A stretch of 64,000 bases of DNA, taken from assembly GCA_035550315.1 (NCBI GenBank), contig DASZPL010000135.1, positions 36,247-100,246 on the forward strand, given 5' to 3'. How positions within the stretch are numbered: the first letter of the stretch is position 1; each line of letters opens with the position of its first letter. This stretch comes from DASZPL01 sp035550315. GTDB lineage: Bacteria > Actinomycetota > Actinomycetes > JAFAQI01. The notes under the pieces are model-generated. The model was given only the letters and a program-made list of their open reading frames with translations. It was not told the DNA's origin and made no database searches. Positions 18,093 to 30,099 of the stretch are shown here, piece after piece. The position numbers and the translations under genes were made by a program.

Positions 18093-19522
18093 CGCGCCCC
18101 ATACACGGTGCGGTCGGGGAGCGTCTCCTTGGACAGCCGGCGCAGCAGGTAGAGCCCTTCGAGTGCGAACTCCAGGCCGGCGGCCGCCAGGCCGGGCGAC
18201 TCGCCCTCGTCGATGCCGAGCGCGCTGAGGATCCGGCCGAGCCCCGGCACCGTGCCGAGCCCGCTGAGCAGCTCGGTGCCCGGCACCAGCTCGCCGGTCT
18301 CGACCGTCGTGCCCTCGTTGAACACGTCGACCAGCGGCGCCAGATCGACGCCGCCCAGTCGGGCCCGAAACGTGTCGGCCACCGCCCGCCGCAGCAGGTG
18401 CTCCAGGATCTCCGGCTCGCGGCCTTCTTCCGACGCCTCGAACTCGACCTTGCCCTGTACCGCCGGCACGATCGCCGGCAGGTCGGCGACCCGGGCGACC
18501 GGCATCTCCTCGCCGGTCAGCGCCGCCCGCCGCACCGCCGACGCCGCCACCGTCTCGGCGGCGGCCACCGCGAACCGCGCGGAGACCCCGGAGCGCTGGT
18601 CGACGGCGGGCGAGTCGCGGACGTGGCGGGTGAACCGCGCGACCACCTCGACGAGGTGGTCGGGCAGCGCGGCGGAGACCGCGTCGTCGCCCCAATGCAC
18701 GACCGCTTCCTGGCGCACCATGCGCAGCTCGTCCTCGAGCTCCAGCGGGTAGTGCGTGCGGACCTCGGCGCCGAACCGGTCCTTCAGCGGGGTGATGATT
18801 CGTCCCCGGTTGGTGTAGTCCTCGGGGTTCGCGGTTGCGACGAGCATGACGTCGAGCGGCAGCCGCAGCACGTAGCCGCGCACCTGGATGTCGCGCTCCT
18901 CCAACACATTGAGCAGCGCGACCTGGATCCGCTCGGCGAGGTCGGGCAGCTCGTTGATCGCGACGATCCCGCGGTTGGTGCGGGGGACCAGGCCGTAGTG
19001 CACCGTCTCGGGGTCGCCGAGGGTGCGGCCCTCCGCCACCTTGATCGGGTCGACGTCGCCGATCAGGTCACCGACCGACACGTCGGGGGTGGCGAGCTTC
19101 TCGGCGTACCGCTCATCTCGCGGCTTCCAGCTGACCGGCAGGTCGTCGCCGGCCTCGGCCGTCAGCCGGCGACAGCGCGCGCAGGCCGGGGCATACGGAT
19201 GGTCGTTGATCTCGCAGCCGGTCACGACCGGCGTCCACTCGTCGAGCAGGTCGACGAGGGTCCGGGCCAGCCGGGTCTTGCCCTGGCCGCGCTCGCCGAG
19301 CAGCACGATGTCGTGGCCGGCCAGCACCGCGCGCTCGACCTGCGGCAGCACGGTGTCGTCGAAGCCGATGATGCCGGAGAACCGCTCGCCGCCTTCCGCC
19401 ATCCGCGCGAGCAGGTTGTCGCGCAGCTCGGCGTGCACGCTCTTGTGGCGATGGCCGGATGCCCGCAGCGCGGCGAGCGTGGTCGGGCGGTCGGTGGGCG
19501 AGGCAGGGGCGGCGGCACTCAT
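18089..19522 (-). CDS. MoxR/BchI-like AAA+ ATPase (magnesium chelatase-type)
   Basis: 477 residues. Walker A is GERGQGKTRL, the Walker-B/helix-2 segment is GIVAINELPDLAERIQ, and sensor 1 is MLVATANPEDYTNRGRI, characteristic of helix-2-insert AAA+ proteins. A small insert PYAPACARC(R) could bind zinc. The C-terminal half is a helical lid. It probably forms a hexameric ring acting with the downstream VWA protein. ATG 19522 is supported by TAACGT located 6 nt upstream (leaderless) and fits better than GTG 19525. Confidence 0.88.
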   Translation of the reverse strand: MSAAAPASPTDRPTTLAALRASGHRHKSVHAELRDNLLARMAEGGERFSGIIGFDDTVLPQVERAVLAGHDIVLLGERGQGKTRLARTLVDLLDEWTPVVTGCEINDHPYAPACARCRRLTAEAGDDLPVSWKPRDERYAEKLATPDVSVGDLIGDVDPIKVAEGRTLGDPETVHYGLVPRTNRGIVAINELPDLAERIQVALLNVLEERDIQVRGYVLRLPLDVMLVATANPEDYTNRGRIITPLKDRFGAEVRTHYPLELEDELRMVRQEAVVHWGDDAVSAALPDHLVEVVARFTRHVRDSPAVDQRSGVSARFAVAAAETVAASAVRRAALTGEEMPVARVADLPAIVPAVQGKVEFEASEEGREPEILEHLLRRAVADTFRARLGGVDLAPLVDVFNEGTTVETGELVPGTELLSGLGTVPGLGRILSALGIDEGESPGLAAAGLEFALEGLYLLRRLSKETLPDRTVYGAR

Positions 19523-19528
19523 CACCTC

Positions 19529-19534
19529 ACGTTA
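19529..19534 (-). promoter_or_regulatory. TAnnnT -10 box, leaderless start of the AAA+ gene
   Basis: TAACGT on the minus strand lies 6 nt before ATG 19522. Confidence 0.5.
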
Positions 19535-19559
19535 CGTCCAGCCGGGGCAGACTGAACAC

Positions 19560-20726
19560 ATGGCTGCATTCGGTGACGGCCTCGCCGTCGGGGCGGATCT
19601 CGTCGAGGCGACCGACACCGCGGTGGCCCGAGCGACCGCGGGCCTGGCCGGCCACCGGGCCGACCTGATGATCGGGTTCGTCCACGGCGAGGACGTCGCC
19701 GCGATCGAAGCCGCACTGCACCGGCTCGCCGAGCTGGCCGGCGCCGCGACCGTGCTGGGTTGCTCGGTGCCCGGTGTCATTGCCGGCGGCCGCGGCGTGG
19801 AGGAGACGCCGGCGGTCGCCGTCTGGTGCGCTGCGTTGCCCGACGCGCAGGTGCGCAGCTTCGCGCTGCGGGCGGTGCCGGCCGCCGGCGGCCTCGCCGT
19901 GTTGGGCATGCCGGAGCAACAGCTGGACGACGCGGTCGCGGTACTGCTCGCGGACCCGTGGTCGTTCCCGGTCGACGGCTTCGTCGCGGAGAGCAACACC
20001 ACGCTGCCGGGCCTGCCGGTGGTCGGCGGGCTCGCGGTCGGGCCCGACGGGCACGGCTCGACCCGGCTGCTGGTCGATGGCCGGGTCGTGGACGAGGGCG
20101 CGGTCGGTGTCGTGCTGGGCGGCGCGGTCGACGTCCACCCGCTGGTCAGCCAGGGCTGCCGCCCGGTCGGGCCGACCATGACAGTGACGGCGGCCGAGGG
20201 CAACCTGCTGCTCGAGCTGGCCGGAGCGCCGGCGCTCGCCAAGCTCGAGGAGATCGTGACGACGTTGCCGCCGGAAGAGCAGTCGCTGGTCGCCACCGGC
20301 CTGCAGATCGGCATCACCCGCGACGAGTACGTCGACGAGCAGGGGCAGGGCGACTTCTTGATCCGCGGCGTCGCGGGCGCGGACGAGGCCCGCGGCGCGC
20401 TCGCGGTCGGCGACGTGGTGCCGGTCGGCCGGACCGTCCGGTTTCAGGTCCGCGACGCGGTGGCCGCCGACGCCGACCTGCGCGCGACGCTCGACGCGTT
20501 TCGCGACCGTCGGTCCCGCGACGTGCAGGGGGCGCTGTTGTTCTCCTGCAACGGTCGCGGTGCGGGCTTGTTCGGTACGCCGGACCACGACCCCGAGGTG
20601 GTGCGGTCACAACTGGTCGGCTCCGGCGTCGCCGGCTGCTTCGCCGCCGGCGAGATCGGCCCCGTCGCCGGGCGCAACTTCGTGCACGGCTTCACCGCGT
20701 CGATCCTCGCGTTCAGCGCGACGTGA
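19560..20726 (+). CDS. FIST domain sensory protein
   Basis: 388 residues, soluble. The N-terminal half matches FIST_N (GFVHGEDVAAIEAAL, ATVLGCSVPGVIAGG, and the FVAESNTTLPGLPVVGG strand region) and the C-terminal half FIST_C (GALLFSCNGRGAGLFGTPDHD and SGVAGCFAAGEIGPVAG). FIST domains are thought to bind small ligands such as amino acids and are found in signal transduction, here as a stand-alone protein. The gene overlaps the threonine deaminase gene by 4 nt, which suggests a link with amino acid sensing; this is inference. Confidence 0.85.
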   Translation: MAAFGDGLAVGADLVEATDTAVARATAGLAGHRADLMIGFVHGEDVAAIEAALHRLAELAGAATVLGCSVPGVIAGGRGVEETPAVAVWCAALPDAQVRSFALRAVPAAGGLAVLGMPEQQLDDAVAVLLADPWSFPVDGFVAESNTTLPGLPVVGGLAVGPDGHGSTRLLVDGRVVDEGAVGVVLGGAVDVHPLVSQGCRPVGPTMTVTAAEGNLLLELAGAPALAKLEEIVTTLPPEEQSLVATGLQIGITRDEYVDEQGQGDFLIRGVAGADEARGALAVGDVVPVGRTVRFQVRDAVAADADLRATLDAFRDRRSRDVQGALLFSCNGRGAGLFGTPDHDPEVVRSQLVGSGVAGCFAAGEIGPVAGRNFVHGFTASILAFSAT

Positions 20727-21937
20727 CCAACGCGGCGCAAATGACGGTCGGCGACGTCGAGGCGGCGGCCGAGCTGCTCCGCGACGTCGTCCGGCGTACC
20801 CCACTGGAAGGCTCGCGCCCGCTCGCCGAGATGGTCGGCGGTCCGGTGTGGCTGAAGTGCGAGAACCTGCAGCGCGCCGGCTCGTTCAAGCTGCGCGGTG
20901 CCTACGTCCGGATCGCGCGATTGACCAAGGCCGAACGCGACCGCGGCGTGGTCGCGGCGAGCGCCGGCAATCACGCGCAGGGCGTGGCGCTGGCGGCCAG
21001 CCTGCTGGGCAGCCGGGCGACGGTGTTCATGCCGGAGGGCGCGCCGATCCCGAAGGTCGAGGCGACCCGCGGCTACGGCGCCGAGGTGCGGTTCGCGGGT
21101 CTGACCATCGACCAGTCGCTCGATGCGGCGACCGGCTTTGCGGCGGAGGCCGGGCAGGTGCTGATTCACCCGTTCGACCATCCGGACGTCGTGGCCGGCC
21201 AGGGCACCGTCGGGTTCGAGATCCTCGACCAGCTGCCTGACGTGCGGACCGTCGTCGTGAGCACGGGCGGTGGCGGCCTGCTGTCGGGCGTCGCGCTGGC
21301 GGTGAAGGCGCGGCGGCCCGAGGTCCGTGTCATCGGCGTGCAGGCGACCGGGGCGGCGAGCTTCGCCGAGTCGCTACGCGCCGGTCATCCGGTGTCGCTC
21401 CCGGCCATGGCGACGGTCGCGGACGGCATCGCGGTCGGCTGCCCCGGCGAGCTGACGTTCGACTTGGTGCGCCGCTACGTCGATGACGTCGTCACCGTGT
21501 CCGACGACGCCTTGGCCCGCGCGCTGCTGCTCTGCCTGGAGCGGGCCAAGCTGGTCGTCGAGCCGGCCGGCGCGGCGGCGGTCGCCGCCCTGATGGAGCA
21601 GCCGACGGCGTTTCAGCCCCCGGTCGTGGCCGTGCTGTCCGGCGGCAACATCGACCCGGTGCTGCTGCTGCGCGTGCTGCGCCACGGCATGATCGCGGCC
21701 GGTCGCTACCTGTCGTTCCAGCTGCGCATCCCGGACCGCCCGGGCGAGCTCGCCCGGCTGCTCCAGGAGCTGGCGGCATCGGGCGCGAACGTGCTGGACG
21801 TCGAACACCTGCGCACCGGACCACAGCTGCACCTCGACGAGGTCGAGGTGCAGCTGCAACTGGAAACCCGCGGCCCCGCGCACCGCGAAGCGGTGCTCGG
21901 CCGGCTTCGCGCCGCCGGCTACCCGCTGGGTCTGTGA
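20723..21937 (+). CDS. ilvA: Threonine ammonia-lyase with ACT domain
   Basis: Deaminates threonine to 2-oxobutyrate, the entry to isoleucine synthesis. 404 residues from GTG 20723 (overlapping the FIST stop); ATG 20741 is the alternative. PLP Lys56 lies in AGSFKLRGA, followed by ASAGNHAQGVA and the phosphate loop STGGGGLLSGV. The C-terminal ACT domain (about 330-404, RYLSFQLRIPDRPGELARLL) suggests allosteric control by an amino acid. Length and domain order fit the IlvA/TdcB type common in actinobacteria, shorter than the E. coli two-ACT enzyme. Confidence 0.92.
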   Translation: MTNAAQMTVGDVEAAAELLRDVVRRTPLEGSRPLAEMVGGPVWLKCENLQRAGSFKLRGAYVRIARLTKAERDRGVVAASAGNHAQGVALAASLLGSRATVFMPEGAPIPKVEATRGYGAEVRFAGLTIDQSLDAATGFAAEAGQVLIHPFDHPDVVAGQGTVGFEILDQLPDVRTVVVSTGGGGLLSGVALAVKARRPEVRVIGVQATGAASFAESLRAGHPVSLPAMATVADGIAVGCPGELTFDLVRRYVDDVVTVSDDALARALLLCLERAKLVVEPAGAAAVAALMEQPTAFQPPVVAVLSGGNIDPVLLLRVLRHGMIAAGRYLSFQLRIPDRPGELARLLQELAASGANVLDVEHLRTGPQLHLDEVEVQLQLETRGPAHREAVLGRLRAAGYPLGL

Positions 21938-21946
21938 CGGCTTGGG

Positions 21947-22441
21947 CTAGCCGGTGTACGGCGACGCGCTGATCAGCTCGACCCGGATCTCGCTGCCGGT
22001 CGGCGCGGTGTAGCTGACCTGGTCGCCCGGCGACGCCCCGGTGAGCGCTTGACCGAGCGGCGACTGTGCGGAGTACACGGTCACGTCGGTGACCGCCGCC
22101 TCCTCCCGGGAGCCGATCAGGAACGTCTCCTCGTCGCCGCCGTCGACGTACCGGATCCGCACGACCATTCCCGGTCCCGCCACACCCTCGTCGGCGGTCG
22201 GCGGCGTCCCAACCTTGGCGTCACGCAACAGCTGGGTGAGCTGACGAATCCGCGCCTCCATCTTTCCCTGCTCGTCCTTGGCGGCGTGGTAGCCGCCGTT
22301 CTCGCGCAGGTCGCCTTCGGCGCGGGCGGCGCCGATCCGGCGGGAGATCTCCGCCCGGGCGGGTCCCGACAGCTCTTCCAGCTCCGCCTTGAGCCGGTCG
22401 TAGGCCTCCTGGGTCAGCCAGGTCACGGTCGTGTCGCTCAT
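21947..22441 (-). CDS. greA: Transcription elongation factor GreA
   Basis: Rescues backtracked RNA polymerase by stimulating transcript cleavage. 164 residues: N-terminal antiparallel coiled coil with the acidic tip region ARAEGDLRENGGYHAAKDEQ, and a C-terminal FKBP-like domain with the YTAPTGSEIRVELI end. The Asp/Glu of the tip are kept. ATG 22441 is supported by TAACCT 7 nt upstream (leaderless). It is divergent from mca, the same arrangement as Rv1080c/Rv1082. Confidence 0.94.
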   Translation of the reverse strand: MSDTTVTWLTQEAYDRLKAELEELSGPARAEISRRIGAARAEGDLRENGGYHAAKDEQGKMEARIRQLTQLLRDAKVGTPPTADEGVAGPGMVVRIRYVDGGDEETFLIGSREEAAVTDVTVYSAQSPLGQALTGASPGDQVSYTAPTGSEIRVELISASPYTG

Positions 22442-22448
22442 CCGATCC

Positions 22449-22454
22449 AGGTTA
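22449..22454 (-). promoter_or_regulatory. TAnnnT -10 box, leaderless start of greA
   Basis: TAACCT on the minus strand lies 7 nt before ATG 22441. Confidence 0.5.
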
Positions 22455-22481
22455 CGGGCTAGCCATGCCACGATTGAAGCC

Positions 22482-23363
22482 GTGACCGATGGATCGCTGC
22501 GCCTGCTGGCGGTGCACGCGCACCCCGACGACGAGGCCAGCAAGGGCGCGGCGACGGTCGCCCGCTACGTCGCCGAGGGCGTCGAGGTGATGGTCGCCAC
22601 CTGCACCGGCGGCGAGCGCGGGTCGATCCTGAACCCCGCGATGGACCGTCCCGACGTGATCGCCAACCTCAGCGGGATCCGGCACAAGGAGATGCAGCGC
22701 GCGATCGAGATCCTGGGCGTGCACCACACCTGGCTGGGATTCGTCGATTCGGGCCTGCCCGAGGGCGACCCGGTGCCACCGGTGCCGGAGGGCTGTTTTG
22801 CGCTGGAGTCGCTTGAGGTCGCCGCCGAGCCGCTAGTGCGCCTGGTGCGAACCTTCCGGCCGCACGTCATGACAACGTACGACGAGAACGGCGGCTACCC
22901 GCACCCCGACCACGTCATGACGCACAAGGTCAGCGTCGAGGCGTTCGACGCAGCCGGCGACCCGGACCGCTATCCCGGCACCGGCGAGCCGTGGCAGCCG
23001 CTGAAGCTCTACTACCACATGACGTTTCACCGGGCGCGGTTCCAAGCGCTGCACGACGCCATGACCGCGGCCGGCCTGGAGTCGCCGTACGCCGACCGGC
23101 TCAAGGAGTGGGGCGATCGACCGGACGTCGGCGGCCGAGTCACGACCCGGGTCCACTGCGCCGACTACTTCGAGGTGCGCGACCGGGCGCTGCTCGCCCA
23201 CGAGACCCAGGTGGACCCGCTGTCGTTCTGGTTCGCCTGCCCGCTCGACGTGCAGCGGGTGGCGTGGCCCACCGAGGACTACGAGCTGGCCCGGTCGCTG
23301 GTCGACAGCGAGCTGCCGGAGGACGACCTGTTCGCAGGCGTCCGCGACGAGGCGCGGCGATGA
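22482..23363 (+). CDS. mca: Mycothiol S-conjugate amidase
   Basis: Zinc amidase that cleaves mycothiol conjugates of toxins to a mercapturic acid and GlcN-Ins. 293 residues of the PIG-L/LmbE fold. The zinc motif AHPDDE is at residues 13-18 and the third ligand histidine is in GGYPHPDHVMTH. The length and the CTGGERGSILNP segment favour Mca over MshB (GlcNAc-Ins deacetylase), which is close in sequence. The presence of this gene implies that the organism makes mycothiol. GTG 22482 starts the normal family N-terminus; the stop overlaps the next ATG. Confidence 0.92.
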   Translation: MTDGSLRLLAVHAHPDDEASKGAATVARYVAEGVEVMVATCTGGERGSILNPAMDRPDVIANLSGIRHKEMQRAIEILGVHHTWLGFVDSGLPEGDPVPPVPEGCFALESLEVAAEPLVRLVRTFRPHVMTTYDENGGYPHPDHVMTHKVSVEAFDAAGDPDRYPGTGEPWQPLKLYYHMTFHRARFQALHDAMTAAGLESPYADRLKEWGDRPDVGGRVTTRVHCADYFEVRDRALLAHETQVDPLSFWFACPLDVQRVAWPTEDYELARSLVDSELPEDDLFAGVRDEARR

Positions 23364-23530
23364 TCCTCGCCTCCGGCGACAGCGCGGTCGGCGCCGGCCT
23401 GATCGCGTTCCTGGTCGTGGTCGCGCTGGGGATCGCGGCGTACTTCCTGTTCCGGTCGATGAACCGTCACCTGCGCAACGTGCCGAAGTCGTTCCCGCCG
23501 CCGGACGACCATGACGACGAGTCCGGATGA
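23360..23530 (+). CDS. Small single-pass membrane protein
   Basis: 56 residues: a short N-terminus, one transmembrane helix (about residues 12-32), and a basic then acidic, Pro-rich cytoplasmic tail (FPPPDDHDDES). It overlaps mca and the MarR gene by 4 nt each, so it belongs to this operon. A similar small membrane protein follows mca in mycobacteria (Rv1083). Function unknown. Confidence 0.75.
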   Translation: MILASGDSAVGAGLIAFLVVVALGIAAYFLFRSMNRHLRNVPKSFPPPDDHDDESG

Positions 23531-23985
23531 CGAGCGCACCGGCGTCGCATGCCGAGGTCGCTGCCCGGCTGCGGGTCGCGATCGCGCGGCTGGCGCGCCA
23601 GCTCCGGCAGCAAAGCGTCGGCGGCCTATCGCCGTCGCAGTGGTCGGCGATGATCACCATCGAGGACAACGAACCGGTCCGCATCGGTGACGTCGCGGAG
23701 CGCGAAGGTGTCAGCGCGCCGACCGCCACCCGGATCGTCGCGGTGCTGGAGGAGGCCGGCATGGTGTCGCGGTCCAGCGACCCGCTCGACCGCCGCACCG
23801 CCTACATCGCGCTGACCGAGACGGGACGCGAGAAGCTCGAGTGGTCGCGCAGCGTCCGCACCGCTGCGCTGGTGCAACGGCTCGGCCACATGTCCGAGGA
23901 AGACATCGGCCGGTTGGTCGCCGCCTTGCCGGTGCTCGAGTCACTGCTCGTCGACGAACGGCTGGACCACCCGCCCGCCGACTGA
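23527..23985 (+). CDS. MarR family transcriptional regulator
   Basis: 152-residue winged-helix protein. The HTH lies at IGDVAEREGVSAPTATRIVAVLEEAGMV, followed by the wing DPLDRRTAYIALTETGREKL; C-terminal helices should make the dimer. MarR proteins usually repress nearby genes and respond to phenolic or oxidising ligands. It overlaps the small membrane protein by 4 nt and is linked with mca, so a role in detoxification control is plausible. No inverted repeat was noticed in the short spacers. Confidence 0.87.
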   Translation: MTSAPASHAEVAARLRVAIARLARQLRQQSVGGLSPSQWSAMITIEDNEPVRIGDVAEREGVSAPTATRIVAVLEEAGMVSRSSDPLDRRTAYIALTETGREKLEWSRSVRTAALVQRLGHMSEEDIGRLVAALPVLESLLVDERLDHPPAD

Positions 23986-24014
23986 GTAAAGCCCTCGCAT
24001 GGCACCGTGGGGTG

Positions 24015-25976
<1,962 letters not shown>

Positions 25977-25996
25977 CGCCGGGCGGTCAGCGCACC

Positions 25997-26002
25997 TAAC
26001 CT
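25997..26002 (+). promoter_or_regulatory. TAnnnT -10 box, leaderless start of the adenylate cyclase gene
   Basis: TAACCT followed after 6 nt by ATG 26009; no ribosome binding site. Confidence 0.5.
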
Positions 26003-26008
26003 TCCGCT

Positions 26009-27529
26009 ATGCCGGACCTCACCGGTGCCGAGCTGGTCGCGCGGACGGATCGCCGCCTGTCAGCGCGGATCCCGGCGGCGCATCTGGTCGGGGCGATCTT
26101 GGCGGCCGCCTCTGGCGCGCTGACCGGTGCCAACATTCACAACCAGCCCGGGTTCACCTCGACCGACCTCATCGCGCTGGTCTGCTACCTCGCGGTCTCC
26201 GGACCGGTCGGCCTCGTCACGGCTCGCTGGCTGTGCCGCCGGGCGGTGGGGTGGCTGGTCGAGGACCGGCCGGCAACGGCCGCCGACCAGCGGCGCGTGA
26301 TGCGGTTGCCGATCGTCCTCGCGCTGCACGGCATGGTCGGTTGGCTGGGCGCCGGCGCGATCTGGTCCGGGCTGACCCTGGCCGGCGGTCACGGCGCCGC
26401 TGACACCGCCCGGGTCGCGATGTCGATCGAGCTCGGCGGCCTCACGACCTCCGGCCTGTGTTACTTGATCGTCGAGTGGACGATCCGGCCGGTCGTCGCG
26501 CTGGCCCTGCGGCACCAGGTGCCCGACCGGCCGCTCACTCCCGGCGTGCGCACGAAGCTGTTGGCTTCCTGGCTGCTGGGAGCCGACGTCTTCCTGCTGA
26601 TGATCGGGTTGACCTTCCTGGGTCGACCGTCATCCTCGCCGCCGAGTGAAGCCGCGATCTGGTTCATCATCGGCGCCGGACTGCTCGCCGGCACCGCCGT
26701 GGTCTACGTCGCCACCCGGTCGCTGGCGGTGCCGCTGGTCGAACTCCGCCGGTCCGTCGGCAAGGTGCAGCGGGGTGACCTCGACGTACACCTGGAAGTA
26801 AACGACGGTGGCGAGCTCGGACTGCTGCAGGCCGGGTTCAACCAGATGGTCGGCGGTCTCCGGGAACGCGCGCTGGTGCAGGACCTGTTCGGCCGGCACG
26901 TCGGCGCGGAGGTCGCCCGGGAAGCGATCTCCGCCGGCAATGTCGAGCTTGGCGGCGAACGTCGGCGCGTCGGCGTCATCTTCGTCGACCTGATCGGATC
27001 CACCCGGCTGGCGCAGTCCGGCTCGCCGGAACTCGTCGTCGCCTTGCTGAACCGGTTCTTCGCGGCCGTGGTGCGAGTGGTCGCGGACGAGGGCGGCTGG
27101 ATCAACAAGTTCGAAGGCGACGGTGCGATGTGCGTCTTCGGAGCGCCGGCCGCGGCGGAGGATCACGCGGCGCGGGCGCTGCGGGCCGCGCGGACGCTGC
27201 GCCGCGAGCTGCTCGCCCTCGTGGCCACGACGCCCGAGCTTGATGCCGCGATCGGCGTGTCCGCCGGGGACGTGGTCGCCGGCAACGTCGGCGCGCACGA
27301 GCGCTTCGAATACACCGTCATCGGCGCGCCGGTGAACGAAGCCGCGCGGCTCTGCGACGCGGCCAAGCAACGCTTCGGCCGGGTGCTCGCCGGCGAGGAG
27401 GCGGTCGCCCGCGCCGACGGCGAGGCGGCGATGTGGTCGGTCGGTGGCGAGCTCCAGCTGCGCGGGTACGACGAGCCGACCCTGGTCTACGAGCCGACCG
27501 ACGGCCCGCCGGTCGCCGCCCGCACCTGA
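26009..27529 (+). CDS. Membrane-bound class III adenylate cyclase with HAMP domain
   Basis: 506 residues: six probable transmembrane helices (about 25-250), a HAMP linker (VPLVELRRSVGKVQRGDLDVHL) and a class III cyclase domain (about 315-490). Metal-binding Asp327 (FVDLIGST) and Asp371 are present, as is the substrate lysine Lys367 in NKFEGDGA; the transition-state region GAPVNEAARL is also kept, so it should be active. The architecture equals that of the mycobacterial Rv1318c/Rv3645 type, which responds to lipids or pH. The start is supported by a TAACCT box 6 nt upstream. Confidence 0.92.
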   Translation: MPDLTGAELVARTDRRLSARIPAAHLVGAILAAASGALTGANIHNQPGFTSTDLIALVCYLAVSGPVGLVTARWLCRRAVGWLVEDRPATAADQRRVMRLPIVLALHGMVGWLGAGAIWSGLTLAGGHGAADTARVAMSIELGGLTTSGLCYLIVEWTIRPVVALALRHQVPDRPLTPGVRTKLLASWLLGADVFLLMIGLTFLGRPSSSPPSEAAIWFIIGAGLLAGTAVVYVATRSLAVPLVELRRSVGKVQRGDLDVHLEVNDGGELGLLQAGFNQMVGGLRERALVQDLFGRHVGAEVAREAISAGNVELGGERRRVGVIFVDLIGSTRLAQSGSPELVVALLNRFFAAVVRVVADEGGWINKFEGDGAMCVFGAPAAAEDHAARALRAARTLRRELLALVATTPELDAAIGVSAGDVVAGNVGAHERFEYTVIGAPVNEAARLCDAAKQRFGRVLAGEEAVARADGEAAMWSVGGELQLRGYDEPTLVYEPTDGPPVAART

Positions 27530-27566
27530 GCCGGGTTGTTCGCCCGGAGCGAACTGGCTCGCGCGG

Positions 27567-27606
27567 AGAATGCTTACGCGATTACATGTAATCACGCAAG
27601 CATTCT
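27567..27606 (+). promoter_or_regulatory. 40-bp near-perfect palindrome before the 27624 gene
   Basis: Two 20-nt arms (27567-27586 and 27587-27606) meet without a spacer at ACATGT; 18 of 20 base pairs match. The core is GATTACATGTAATC. It is AT-rich compared with its surroundings and ends 4 nt before the AGGAGG ribosome binding site (27611-27616). It may be an operator for a dimeric or tetrameric regulator, or an RNA hairpin hiding the ribosome binding site. A separate perfect 6-bp hairpin (GTTCGC/GCGAAC, 27538-27554) after the cyclase gene may be its terminator. Confidence 0.75.
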
Positions 27607-27623
27607 GGCGAGGAGGCCGGACA

Positions 27624-28130
27624 ATGAGCGACGAGATTCGCGCCTGGTTCAGCGGACGGCTGCCCGGCGACTGGTTCACATCGGCGCCGTCGGTCGTGGT
27701 CGACCGCGACGAGATCACCATCACCGGTGAACTGACGCCACCGGAGCCGGCCGGCGACACCGACGATGCCCGGCGCGCTGCCGAGGCGGGGCGGATCAGC
27801 CGGTTCCGCGAGCAGACCCGCGACGAGCGGATCGCGATCGCGCGGGAGGCCGAGCACCGGTTCGGGCGCAAGGTCGCGTGGGCCGCCAAGTGCGGCGAGA
27901 CCGAGAAGCCGTTCACCCGGCTCGCCGCGCCGGTGATGACCCGGTTGCGGCAGCCCGAGCGAGTCGTGCTCGACACCCTGGTCGACGCGGGCGTCGCGCG
28001 GTCCCGCTCCCACGCGCTCGCCTGGTGCGTCCGGTTGGTCGGCGAACACGCCGAGCAGTGGCTGGGCGAGCTGCGGGGGGCGTTGACCGAGGTGGAGCGG
28101 CTGCGGGCGGCCGGCCCGGCGAGCAGCTAA
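27624..28130 (+). CDS. Unknown 168-residue protein, possibly DNA-binding
   Basis: No family I can name with certainty. Residues 1-50 are beta-rich (SVVVDRDEITITGEL), 50-100 are charged helix with many Arg/Glu, and the C-terminal part (MTRLRQPERVVLDTLVDAG, then ARSRSHALAWCVRLV) resembles a ribbon-helix-helix or short HTH segment. There is no signal peptide or membrane segment. AGGAGG lies 7 nt before ATG 27624. The large palindrome directly upstream suggests autoregulation, which would fit a small DNA-binding protein. The gene stands alone before pckG. Confidence 0.7.
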   Translation: MSDEIRAWFSGRLPGDWFTSAPSVVVDRDEITITGELTPPEPAGDTDDARRAAEAGRISRFREQTRDERIAIAREAEHRFGRKVAWAAKCGETEKPFTRLAAPVMTRLRQPERVVLDTLVDAGVARSRSHALAWCVRLVGEHAEQWLGELRGALTEVERLRAAGPASS

Positions 28131-28271
28131 CCCCGCACCGAGCCGAGCGCCGCGACCCTTACCGAAAGGTGCGGGTCGGCGCGCCGGCGATTCGCCCCCG
28201 GTCGTGGCGGGAATACAGGACGAGCGTTATGCTTGGCGCCTTCCTCGCTCGCGCCTAGCCGGAGGAGAGTT

Positions 28272-30092
<1,821 letters not shown>

Positions 30093-30099
30093 CCGGCGG

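Noticed and set aside
16368..18152. 594-codon open frame antisense to the VWA gene
   Set aside because: Repetitive Arg/Leu/Gln/Val composition without any domain; mirror of the VWA coding frame.
16140..19522. Genuine magnesium chelatase for bacteriochlorophyll
   Set aside because: No BchH-like subunit or porphyrin gene nearby; the AAA/VWA pair is of the general MoxR type.
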